DNA of 64,000 bases from an uncultured Muribaculum sp. (GTDB lineage Bacteria; Bacteroidota; Bacteroidia; Bacteroidales; Muribaculaceae): NCBI GenBank assembly GCA_910578785.1, contig CAJTSJ010000009.1:23214-87213 (forward strand), given 5' to 3'. The position numbers were made by a program, and so were the translations under genes. The notes under the pieces were generated by a model. That model was not told the origin of the DNA, made no database searches, and worked only from the letters and a program-made list of their open reading frames with translations. Positions 7,331 through 14,856 of this stretch are shown in pieces (positions within the stretch are counted from its first letter, which is position 1; every line of letters starts with the position of its first letter).

Positions 7331-9865
7331 TCAGAAGCGGTACTGGATGGAGGCGAGGATGGTGCGCTGGCGTATGCGGAAGTGGTGTTCGGAGCGGGAA
7401 AGGGTGCCGTAGTTGACATACTGATAGAGGCGAAGGTTGAGCAGGTTGTTGGCGGTGAGCGACAGGCGGACCTTGCTGTTAAGCCTCCACGTGGCCGAAG
7501 CGTCGAGTAGTATGAGATTGGCGGTGTTGCCTTCGGGGAAACGTGTCAGGAAGTGTTCGGCCCCGACGGTTAACTGCACGTAGTCGTTGGGGATTATGGT
7601 GGTGAATATGTTCTGCCGAAAGGTGTGGCAATTGTTGTTTTCGCCATCGATTCTCAGTTTGGAGAATCCATAGGTTGCCTCATAGTTTACAGAGAGCCAT
7701 TTCAAGAGTCCCCCTTTGAAGTAGGGTTTTACTCCGGCGGTTGTCTGCCGGTAGGGAATCACATCATTGTCGCGCATCGCGGATGCCGACGAGACAGAGG
7801 CGTCGATGTCGCATCCTGCTACCATCTTGCTGTGGCCAAGACCTTTGCTAAAACCGCCCTTGACATACCATGAATCACTGTCGTTAAGACGGTCGGCATA
7901 GGTTGACACAATAAAATCGCCGACGAACAGCTGATTTGACATCATTGAGCCGTGGCTATGATTGTATGATGCCGAGAGGTTGAAGAACAGAGACTTCAAC
8001 GGATTTCGATAGCGGTAGGAAAGTGTCGTCGCCACATTCTGCGAATATTTGCCGGGATTCTCGGCGATGAAAATATTGCGGTAGTCGGAAAGCACCGGAG
8101 CCTTAACGTTCAGATACGGTTGCGGAGAGCCGAGACTATAGGTGACCGAACCGGAAATATCGGATTTGGCAGTCAGTTGCCTCTTGATATACAAGCGTGG
8201 GGAAGCATTGATGTAGTCATGACGGCCGTCTGCCGCGTAATGCACCCATTTCAGTGGCATTGTGAGTGATGCCCGCCAGCCGCTGCGCTCGTAGTCGATC
8301 TGAGGCGTGGCATAAAGATTTGATATGAATGCTTCATGGATTCCGTAATTGTCAAAATCGCCAAGCCCTGAAAGAGAATTGTTCATGCGGTGCCAGTCGA
8401 GGTCAAGTCCGCCGGAGACATAATATTTCCAGAAACGTGTCATCTTTCCGAATGTGGTTTCTGTGGTGCTCCGGAAATCGGTCGTACCGAGACGCTGCAC
8501 TGCATCCTCGTCGCCTGTCACAGTCAATCTGTCGGGCCGATGCTCGAATGTGTTGCGAGAGATAAACGTGAAGAGCTTCTTCTCGTTGCGTATCACCAAT
8601 TTAAGGTCGTTGTTGGCGGAGAAACCCTTGCGGTTGATGCGTTGGGCGAGGTCAAACGAGCCTGTAATTGCCGAGGTTGAATTATTCCACTCGCCAGCCA
8701 CTGTAAACTTCTCTTTCAGATAGTAGCCCCGTTTGTTGATCTGGCTGTAGAACTGCGCCGACAGACAGTGGGCCTGGATGCGTTGCGAATTTTCCTGCAC
8801 GAACCGTGGAATCTGCGAGCTGAAATAGTCGGTGGTCACGCCGGAGCTGTAGTCGAGGCGGTCACCCATATAGTTGAGCTTAAGGCGCATAGAAGTGTCT
8901 CCGGCCCTCCATGCGGTTATGGCGTTTGCCAGCCACGACAGATTGTCGCGGGTTCGCTTCTCCGTCAGCGGAGCGTTTACTATGTCGGCAGATATATATT
9001 CCGGCCATAGGGAGGTGGAATAATCCGAAGAGAACATGTTGTCAAAATCATGTTCCTGAATCTCATTAGCCGGGTTCCAGCCGGTATTGTCGGCTTTAAT
9101 GGTGATTATATTCTGATTTTTTGGCCCGATGCGCATGGCATAAAACGAACCGTCATATAGAAACGGCTGAATTCCGGAGGCGGCCTGCGACACGCCTACC
9201 CACCGGCTGCGGGCATCCTCCTTCAGCTTGAGGTTGATACCGGCCTCTTCCGGAAATTCAATTCCTTCAAGAGCCTTGACCGGCTGATGATTCTCCATCA
9301 CTTCCACCGACGCCACATCCTTGTGGGAGATATTGTTGGTTGCAAGTCCGTACTGGCCTCCAATAAAGTCGTTGCCGTCGATATAAAACTTGTTGATGGG
9401 TTTACCCTGATATTTTATTGTGCCGTCTTCCTCCACCTTTATGCCCGGAAGCCGCTTGATGACGTCGATGATGGCATTGTCCTTGGCGTTGGCATACTTT
9501 GACACATTGAACACCAGAGTGTCGCCTTTTGCGTATATATCGGGGGCCTCGACTATCACGTCTTTGAGCTGAGTAGCCTTCGGGGTCATGCGCACGCAAG
9601 AGAAGTCGGCGGTTACGGGCATAGAGACGGACTCGTAGCCCATGAAGCGGAACGTTACGGAGTCTGCGCCGGCCTTTGGTGTAATCGCGAACCGACCCTC
9701 TTTGCCGGTCGAGGTAAACGCGCCTTTGGATTTCACGATACATCCGGCCACAGGCTCATCGGTGTCGGCGTCAACGACTTTGCCTCGCAGTTCGCCCGTG
9801 TCTGTCGCCGAAGCCGACAGCATGCCGATGAGAGTGCAAAGTAATAGGAAACAATGTCTGTTCAT
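7331..9865 (-). CDS. TonB-dependent receptor-like outer-membrane protein
   Basis: An 844-residue protein with a signal peptide (about residues 1-20), a carboxypeptidase-regulatory-like beta domain (GELRGKVVDADTDEPVAG, residues 24-100), a plug-like segment (IDVIKRLPGIKVEEDGTI, YIDGNDF, ISHKDVASVEVM) and a long barrel ending in aromatic IQYRF. This is the receptor type commonly encoded beside GLPGLI proteins in Bacteroidetes. Its start overlaps the GLPGLI gene stop by 4 bases, so the two are made together. The substrate is unknown. The divergent sensor kinase/response regulator pair is the likely controller (inference). Confidence 0.85.
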   Translation of the reverse strand: MNRHCFLLLCTLIGMLSASATDTGELRGKVVDADTDEPVAGCIVKSKGAFTSTGKEGRFAITPKAGADSVTFRFMGYESVSMPVTADFSCVRMTPKATQLKDVIVEAPDIYAKGDTLVFNVSKYANAKDNAIIDVIKRLPGIKVEEDGTIKYQGKPINKFYIDGNDFIGGQYGLATNNISHKDVASVEVMENHQPVKALEGIEFPEEAGINLKLKEDARSRWVGVSQAASGIQPFLYDGSFYAMRIGPKNQNIITIKADNTGWNPANEIQEHDFDNMFSSDYSTSLWPEYISADIVNAPLTEKRTRDNLSWLANAITAWRAGDTSMRLKLNYMGDRLDYSSGVTTDYFSSQIPRFVQENSQRIQAHCLSAQFYSQINKRGYYLKEKFTVAGEWNNSTSAITGSFDLAQRINRKGFSANNDLKLVIRNEKKLFTFISRNTFEHRPDRLTVTGDEDAVQRLGTTDFRSTTETTFGKMTRFWKYYVSGGLDLDWHRMNNSLSGLGDFDNYGIHEAFISNLYATPQIDYERSGWRASLTMPLKWVHYAADGRHDYINASPRLYIKRQLTAKSDISGSVTYSLGSPQPYLNVKAPVLSDYRNIFIAENPGKYSQNVATTLSYRYRNPLKSLFFNLSASYNHSHGSMMSNQLFVGDFIVSTYADRLNDSDSWYVKGGFSKGLGHSKMVAGCDIDASVSSASAMRDNDVIPYRQTTAGVKPYFKGGLLKWLSVNYEATYGFSKLRIDGENNNCHTFRQNIFTTIIPNDYVQLTVGAEHFLTRFPEGNTANLILLDASATWRLNSKVRLSLTANNLLNLRLYQYVNYGTLSRSEHHFRIRQRTILASIQYRF

Positions 9866-10743
9866 TTCTTCCAGTCAAGTTCGAGGTAATCATATTGAAG
9901 TTCAATCGGGTCGTAGGCATCGACCTGTGGATTGCCATTTTCGTCGTTTACAGTGATTGCATTGCCGGTCGTGGCTTCATAGTAGGCGTATGGATTTATT
10001 TCATAGCGGTGTCTGGCGTCGTAATAACCATTGCGGTCGGTTTTGTTGAAAGGCACTTTGTAGATGGTGATCGGGCGGTCGGCTTTCGATTTGATGCCGA
10101 TGCACTCGAATGTGTAGTGGCCTTTATCGTCTGAAGCTTTCATAATAAGCCCCGGAAGACCGTGGAGTTTCCAAGGTCCGTCCATAAGCGGAATCTCCTC
10201 GGTGTAGAACACCGTCCATTCGCGTCCGCGGAACATGCACCGTGCGCTCTGACATTCATAGCCGAGCACGTTTGTGACCGAGTCGGTCAGATTCCAGTCA
10301 AGTCCGGGCATCTCCTCGTCGTAGCAGAACCAGTCCTGGCATATTTTTTCCGTGTGGGTCAGACGGCCGGCAGGATAATTCTTGTAGATGGTCATGAACT
10401 CGCCTGTGCTAAGTTTTCCCTCTATGGCGGCATCGACAACTTGTTCCTGCGTCGAGCGCATGAGTATGGAGTCAACCGTAAGATTCTTGTAGCTGGAGAA
10501 CTTCGACAGGCCGTCCGGGCCAATCTGTAGAAGCATGTTGTCGCTGCTGTAATTATCCGAGAGTGTCGCAGTGGTGTCTACACAACAACGATAGTCGTAG
10601 ACAAACTCCATGTTTTCGGGGGCGAGAGTTTCGGTCTCGGGAACATAAGCCTGGAAGATGCAGAGTTGACGGCGTACTATTTTGCCTGAGGCGATGGATG
10701 CCGTGACGGCCGCGAGGGCGAGAATCAAAAATGTTTTTTTCAT
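9862..10743 (-). CDS. GLPGLI family protein
   Basis: A 293-residue exported protein with a signal peptide (residues 1-20) and the naming motif GLPGLI at residues 195-200, preceded by GPWKLH. The family (TIGR01200) is confined to Bacteroidetes, has no proven function and is normally paired with a TonB-dependent receptor, as here. Several Cys residues (53-54, 135, 140, 164, 169) could form disulfides in the periplasm. A TAACTTTG-type -7 box on the minus strand lies about 35 bases upstream. Confidence 0.88.
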   Translation of the reverse strand: MKKTFLILALAAVTASIASGKIVRRQLCIFQAYVPETETLAPENMEFVYDYRCCVDTTATLSDNYSSDNMLLQIGPDGLSKFSSYKNLTVDSILMRSTQEQVVDAAIEGKLSTGEFMTIYKNYPAGRLTHTEKICQDWFCYDEEMPGLDWNLTDSVTNVLGYECQSARCMFRGREWTVFYTEEIPLMDGPWKLHGLPGLIMKASDDKGHYTFECIGIKSKADRPITIYKVPFNKTDRNGYYDARHRYEINPYAYYEATTGNAITVNDENGNPQVDAYDPIELQYDYLELDWKK

Positions 10744-10777
10744 ATCGTTTGTTTTTTGTTGTTTTCGATTGACAAGG

Positions 10778-10785
10778 CAAAGTTA
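10778..10785 (-). promoter_or_regulatory. -7 box of the GLPGLI/TonB-receptor operon
   Basis: CAAAGTTA on the plus strand reads TAACTTTG on the minus strand, 35 bases before the GLPGLI start. No good TTTG lies at the right distance, so this may be an activator-dependent promoter. The divergent region to 10905 is rich in ATTA/ATTAC motifs that could bind the neighbouring response regulator. Confidence 0.5.
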
Positions 10786-10905
10786 CCACGGCCTCGTTCC
10801 TCGCGCCGAAAATAATCATTACTCAAACATTATGGAATTATTACTAAATTATTATTGTCGTGCAAATAGCCTGATACTTAGGATTCACGGATGTCGGGAT
10901 TTTCG

Positions 10906-10913
10906 TAATTTTG
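10906..10913 (+). promoter_or_regulatory. -7 box directly before the sensor kinase start
   Basis: TAATTTTG ends only 4 bases before the ATG at 10918, which would place the transcription start at or next to the start codon. A clear -33 TTTG is absent (ATTC at 10883-10886). Confidence 0.45.
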
Positions 10914-10917
10914 CGCC

Positions 10918-12375
10918 ATGGAAAAACGAATCAAGACATTATATACGGTTACGATAGTAGCCATCGTCGGCTTCCTCGGGATGCAGATGTATTGGCTGTA
11001 TGGGCGCTATGAATATTCATTGATGGAATATGAACACCGTGCGGAAGCCATTATTGCCGATGTCTTATCTGAATATAATAGGGCGAGGACAAAAAAGGGG
11101 ATTGCCAATATCAGTTCTTCCTACAGCATGAGCCAAGGCGTGGATTCTACCGGCCATTCGTCGCGTAAGGTGGTTGTTTCGTCGTCGGTAATAAGTGGAC
11201 GTAAACTTTTAGGCATAAATGAAGAACGGCTATTGACGGAAGACGAAATGGAAAAACTGGCTGATCTCGTTACTGACAGCCTTTCTCGGGTCGAAGAGAA
11301 AAAACTTTCGATCGATGCATCTACGGCGCCTTCCGACGGGATTGCCTGGGCTGCAATGCGCAATTTTGATCTGGAGATTCAATCGCCCTTCACCATTCAG
11401 GGGGTCGACTCGTTGTTGAAGAAAGAAAATATCAATGCCAAAATCACATTGGCCATAACCGACAGCCTTATGTGGAAATCGGTCTCGAAGAGTCATGTGT
11501 CTTCGTTTAATCCTTGTTTTCAGGTTATCAGCCCTTATTCAGAACTCGAACGCAAAGCGGTGATAATCGATTGCCGGATTCCGACGGCTGACGTCATAAT
11601 GGAAATGGGGTGGACCCTCATACTCGCTTTCGTCATATCGTTATTCCTTATTTTTTGCCTCATATGGCAAATCAAGACAATAGTGAAGCTGTCGCGCCTC
11701 GACAAAATGCGCAACAGCTTCATCACAACAATGATTCATGAGCTTAAACGTCCCATATCGACTTTGAAGATGTGCGTGTCGGGACTTGACAACAAGCAAA
11801 TGGCGGACGACGCGGAGATACGTAAAGAATTACTGTCGGAGACACGTACGGCCCTTGACAATCTATCGGCCTACTTCTCGAAACTACGAGACATCACCTT
11901 CAACAACGTTGAGCAGATTCCGCTCAATATCCGGAGCGTTAATCTGCATGACCTGTTTGACACAGTGGCCTCCGCAACTGTCCGGCCTTCGGGCAAGACA
12001 GTCGTGATTATGAATGGCATCGCTCCTGACTTTGTAGTCTCAGCCGACCGTTCGCATCTCTATAATATATTGAACAATCTTGTCGAGAATGCCGTCAAAT
12101 ATTCCGGCCATGAGGTGGAAATCAATGCCACAGCAAGCGTTAAAGATGCATTAGTGGAACTGATGGTACGAGACAACGGCAATGGCATTCCGTCAGGCGA
12201 TCTGAGGCATATATTCCTGCGGTTTTATCGTGGAAAGGCATCAGCCGGAGAGCAACCCGGAATGGGTCTCGGCCTGGCATACGTAAAGTTGCTTGTTGAG
12301 GCTCACGGGGGCGAAATATCGGTTGAAAGTTCCGAAGGTAGAGGCACATGTTTCACAATTAAGCTGCCGCAATGA
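10918..12375 (+). CDS. Sensor histidine kinase
   Basis: A 485-residue inner-membrane kinase with TM helices at about 8-27 and 232-250 flanking a periplasmic sensor of about 200 residues that I do not recognise. The H-box IHELKRPIS has the phosphorylated His at 274; NNLVENAVKYS is the N-box, DNGNGIP the G1 box and GMGLGLAYVK the G2 box. The residue four after His is Arg, where the HExxT/N motif of this family normally has the Thr/Asn used for phosphatase activity. It overlaps the response regulator gene by 4 bases and is divergent from the GLPGLI/TonB operon, its probable target. Confidence 0.92.
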   Translation: MEKRIKTLYTVTIVAIVGFLGMQMYWLYGRYEYSLMEYEHRAEAIIADVLSEYNRARTKKGIANISSSYSMSQGVDSTGHSSRKVVVSSSVISGRKLLGINEERLLTEDEMEKLADLVTDSLSRVEEKKLSIDASTAPSDGIAWAAMRNFDLEIQSPFTIQGVDSLLKKENINAKITLAITDSLMWKSVSKSHVSSFNPCFQVISPYSELERKAVIIDCRIPTADVIMEMGWTLILAFVISLFLIFCLIWQIKTIVKLSRLDKMRNSFITTMIHELKRPISTLKMCVSGLDNKQMADDAEIRKELLSETRTALDNLSAYFSKLRDITFNNVEQIPLNIRSVNLHDLFDTVASATVRPSGKTVVIMNGIAPDFVVSADRSHLYNILNNLVENAVKYSGHEVEINATASVKDALVELMVRDNGNGIPSGDLRHIFLRFYRGKASAGEQPGMGLGLAYVKLLVEAHGGEISVESSEGRGTCFTIKLPQ

Positions 12376-13055
12376 TGAAGCCTATAAAGATACTTCTGGT
12401 CGATGACGACCTTAAGAACTCGATGCTCCTCAAACGATTTATCGAGGCGGAAGGTTATGAGGCAATCTATGCCAACAACGGCAAGGTGGGGCTGGAGATG
12501 TACCGCGAAGAGCGTCCCGACCTGATACTGTTAGACATAAATATGCCCGAACTCGACGGATTCGAGATGGCGAGAATCATAAGACAGAATGACAAGCGGG
12601 TCATTATTTTCTTCCTCACCGACCGCACCGACAAGGTTGACCGCCTGCATGGATTTTCACTGAAAGGAAACGACTATATCCCTAAGCCGTTTTATCCCGA
12701 AGAACTGATGGCCAGGATAAACGAGCGGTTTGAGAGCATGACCGTTAATCAGGATGTCGAGTATCGGTTGGGCGATACAGTTTTCCGTCCCAATCTTTCC
12801 TCGCTGACCTATAAAGGCGAGACACACTCGCTGTCGGTGCGTCAGACCGAAATACTTCAGATGCTCGCCGAGAATATCGGCAACCCGGTGGAGCGCGATG
12901 TGATACTCGACAAGATATGGGGCGATTCGAGTTATTCCAACTCCCTGGCCCTCAACGTACAGATAACATATATCCGACGCCTTATCACGGACCCTTCCGT
13001 CACAATCACATCCATCAAGAAGAGGGGCTACATTCTGTCGGTCGCCCGGCAGTGA
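12372..13055 (+). CDS. OmpR-family response regulator
   Basis: A 227-residue DNA-binding regulator. The receiver domain (about 1-120) shows acidic DDD at 11-13, phosphoacceptor Asp55 in LLDINMPE and Lys105 in PKPF. The winged-helix output domain (about 130-227) ends with the typical SIKKRGYIL. A second Met directly after the first gives an alternative start at 12375. Overlap with the kinase gene implies a coupled pair. Confidence 0.93.
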   Translation: MMKPIKILLVDDDLKNSMLLKRFIEAEGYEAIYANNGKVGLEMYREERPDLILLDINMPELDGFEMARIIRQNDKRVIIFFLTDRTDKVDRLHGFSLKGNDYIPKPFYPEELMARINERFESMTVNQDVEYRLGDTVFRPNLSSLTYKGETHSLSVRQTEILQMLAENIGNPVERDVILDKIWGDSSYSNSLALNVQITYIRRLITDPSVTITSIKKRGYILSVARQ

Positions 13056-13083
13056 GTATAGAATCGGGGCGTAATCAGTCCAT

Positions 13084-13653
13084 TCACGGCAAAACTTGTC
13101 GACCCGCTTCTAAAATCCGAATGTTTTCCGGGATAAACTCGAACTCATCGCAATGGTCGTCGTCGGCTTTTAGTCCGAAGGTTAATTCGCAGGGCTTACG
13201 GTCGGTAGATCCACCTTTCAAATTAACATAAAGGGTATTTCCCTTGATTTCAAAACTATAGTAAGGGCTGCAGACCTTGCCTTCAGACAGACTTCCGGTA
13301 TTTTCAGGATTAGTCATCCAAGGCAACTCGGGAGTCCCGTCGTCGGGATGCGGAGATTGCGATATATCCGTAGCGCCTATCATGCGCATTTCGACAAATT
13401 CAAGCTCGGAGAAATTAGTGCATTTTATCTCGTAGGAACAATCGGTCAGGGGAAAAAATATGTAGTGCCTTTGCCGGCCGTTGTAAAGTAGCTTCGTATT
13501 CAGTTCAACGTTGGCAGTCCACTGCATGAATTCCGGTTCCGGAACGGGGTCATCCTCTTTCTTACTGTCGGAATCGCACGACACAGTCAATACAACAAGA
13601 ACCGAGAGGATAGTAATCCGAAAAACTATTGAGTATAAGTGTGATGATTTCAT
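13084..13653 (-). CDS. Lipoprotein of unknown function
   Basis: A 189-residue protein starting with a lipoprotein signal peptide; the lipobox ends in LTVSC at about residue 26, followed by a charged Asp/Ser/Lys/Glu linker and PVPEPE. The rest looks like a beta-rich domain (YEIKCTNF, YYSFEIKGNTLYVNLKGG). I do not recognise the family. It is translationally coupled to the Spi-like lipoprotein gene (4-base overlap), so the two probably act together at the cell surface or in the periplasm. Confidence 0.75.
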   Translation of the reverse strand: MKSSHLYSIVFRITILSVLVVLTVSCDSDSKKEDDPVPEPEFMQWTANVELNTKLLYNGRQRHYIFFPLTDCSYEIKCTNFSELEFVEMRMIGATDISQSPHPDDGTPELPWMTNPENTGSLSEGKVCSPYYSFEIKGNTLYVNLKGGSTDRKPCELTFGLKADDDHCDEFEFIPENIRILEAGRQVLP

Positions 13654-14108
13654 AACACTATCTTTGAAAGTATATATTTCGTAAGATTATAATAGCTTAA
13701 GAAAGCTGGAGGAAGCGACTCCATAGCACGCGGATTGAAATATCCACAATCGCTGACAACAAATACAGGATTCTCAAAACCTTTCTTCGCGGCAACAATA
13801 GAAAATCCTGAATCCTTGGTATAATTGATGACATATAATAACGTATCGGATTTGAAAGCACCCGCACGAGAAACCTGTGGCAAATCATCTGTAGTCACGA
13901 CAAAAACGTCGCCCACTTCGTTATTGCTTCTTGATTTTATTCCATTAATGGCGTTATTCGAGAATCCAGATGCGATTCTTATCGCCTCATCTGCGGTTAT
14001 AACCGATGAAGAATGGGATGGAAGCACAGATTCCGCAATGTCCAATTCTGAACATGCGAACAATAATAGTCCTAATATTAGGTAACAAAAGTAAATTTTT
14101 TCATACAA
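13650..14108 (-). CDS. Spi-like lipoprotein (C10 protease propeptide/inhibitor domain)
   Basis: A 152-residue protein with a lipobox (LLLFACS, Cys about 19). The body reads like the Spi/propeptide domain of streptopain-type C10 cysteine proteases: ITADEAIRIASGF, then DTLLYVINYTKDSGFSIVAAKKG, then PVFVVSDCGYFNP. The peptidase domain is absent; the protein ends soon after the domain. It could be a stand-alone protease inhibitor, as found beside C10 proteases in Bacteroides, or what is left of a truncated protease. A good promoter lies upstream, which favours expression. Confidence 0.7.
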   Translation of the reverse strand: MYEKIYFCYLILGLLLFACSELDIAESVLPSHSSSVITADEAIRIASGFSNNAINGIKSRSNNEVGDVFVVTTDDLPQVSRAGAFKSDTLLYVINYTKDSGFSIVAAKKGFENPVFVVSDCGYFNPRAMESLPPAFLSYYNLTKYILSKIVL

Positions 14109-14135
14109 GCAGATTTTGGTTTAAACTGATTTTTG

Positions 14136-14166
14136 CAAAAATAAATATAATTATTAATATTGCAAA
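14136..14166 (-). promoter_or_regulatory. Promoter of the two-lipoprotein operon
   Basis: On the minus strand TTTG (CAAA at 14163-14166), a 19-base spacer and TATTTTTG (CAAAAATA at 14136-14143) form a strong Bacteroidetes promoter 27 bases before the start at 14108. Confidence 0.7.
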
Positions 14167-14254
14167 ATTTATTACATAAAAGTGCGGTAAAAAATTACAG
14201 GAAAGTTTTTCAATGATAAGCGGGGGCATGCCGCATAATCTAAAGTCGGGTAGA

Positions 14255-14284
14255 TTGCTCTTTGGAGATTAGTTCGTATCTTTG
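14255..14284 (+). promoter_or_regulatory. Promoter of the Fur-family gene
   Basis: TTG at 14255-14257, a 19-base spacer and TATCTTTG at 14277-14284 fit the consensus. The same DNA is present in mutated form at 7228-7258. Confidence 0.65.
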
Positions 14285-14309
14285 CATATATAATGCAGAA
14301 TTATACTTC

Positions 14310-14726
14310 ATGGATATAGACCCGGTAACCATTCTTGAGAGTTGCGGCATAAAGCCGACAGTCAATAGAATTCTTGTAGTGAAAGAACTGGCTAAATCGT
14401 CGCGCCCGGTCAATCTGGCTTATTTAGAGGCCGAACTGTGTACGATGGACAAGGCGAGCATCTTCCGCGTACTTGAACTTTTGGCTGAAAAGGACGTGGT
14501 GCATGTCATTGAAGACGGTAGCCGTTCGCTTAAATATGAGCTTTGCCAGGGTGGGGCCAGCCATAGTCTCTCGGACCAGCATGTGCATTTTTATTGCGAC
14601 AGCTGCAAGGAGACGTTTTGCTTTGAGTCGGTAAAGATTCCTGTGATTGACATTCCCGACGGATTCCGGCCCCGAGCTGTCAATTATGTCCTGAAGGGGC
14701 TGTGTCCGAAGTGCGGAGCGAAATGA
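14310..14726 (+). CDS. Fur-family transcriptional repressor
   Basis: A 138-residue metal-responsive repressor. The winged-helix N-terminal half has TVNRILVVKEL and MDKASIFRVLELL; the C-terminal half has HVHFYCDSCKETFC and LCPKCGAK, giving two CxxC pairs (Cys96/Cys99 and Cys132/Cys135) for a structural zinc. The frame is open upstream, but ATG 14310 gives the family start and length and lies 25 bases after the -7 box. Iron (Fur) and zinc (Zur) types cannot be separated from sequence alone; the His-rich tail of the adjacent receptor favours zinc or another divalent metal (inference). Confidence 0.88.
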   Translation: MDIDPVTILESCGIKPTVNRILVVKELAKSSRPVNLAYLEAELCTMDKASIFRVLELLAEKDVVHVIEDGSRSLKYELCQGGASHSLSDQHVHFYCDSCKETFCFESVKIPVIDIPDGFRPRAVNYVLKGLCPKCGAK

Positions 14727-14796
14727 CTTCAGGGCAAATTCGCGTCCTGCCGTAGGGCGGTCAAGAAGAAATTTTCTTGATTCTGCCTAAAAAGTT

Positions 14797-14831
14797 TGTA
14801 ACCCGGTTGCACTTAGGTTGTGGTAACTTTG
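14797..14831 (+). promoter_or_regulatory. Promoter region and possible Fur-type operator of the His-tailed receptor
   Basis: TAACTTTG (14824-14831) is a good -7 box 25 bases before the start codon. An imperfect palindrome TGTAACC-C-GGTTGCA at 14797-14811 lies in the -33 region, where no correctly spaced TTTG exists. It is a candidate site for the Fur-family repressor encoded just upstream. Confidence 0.45.
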
Positions 14832-14856
14832 CAATCGGAAAAAATTAAATATAATT

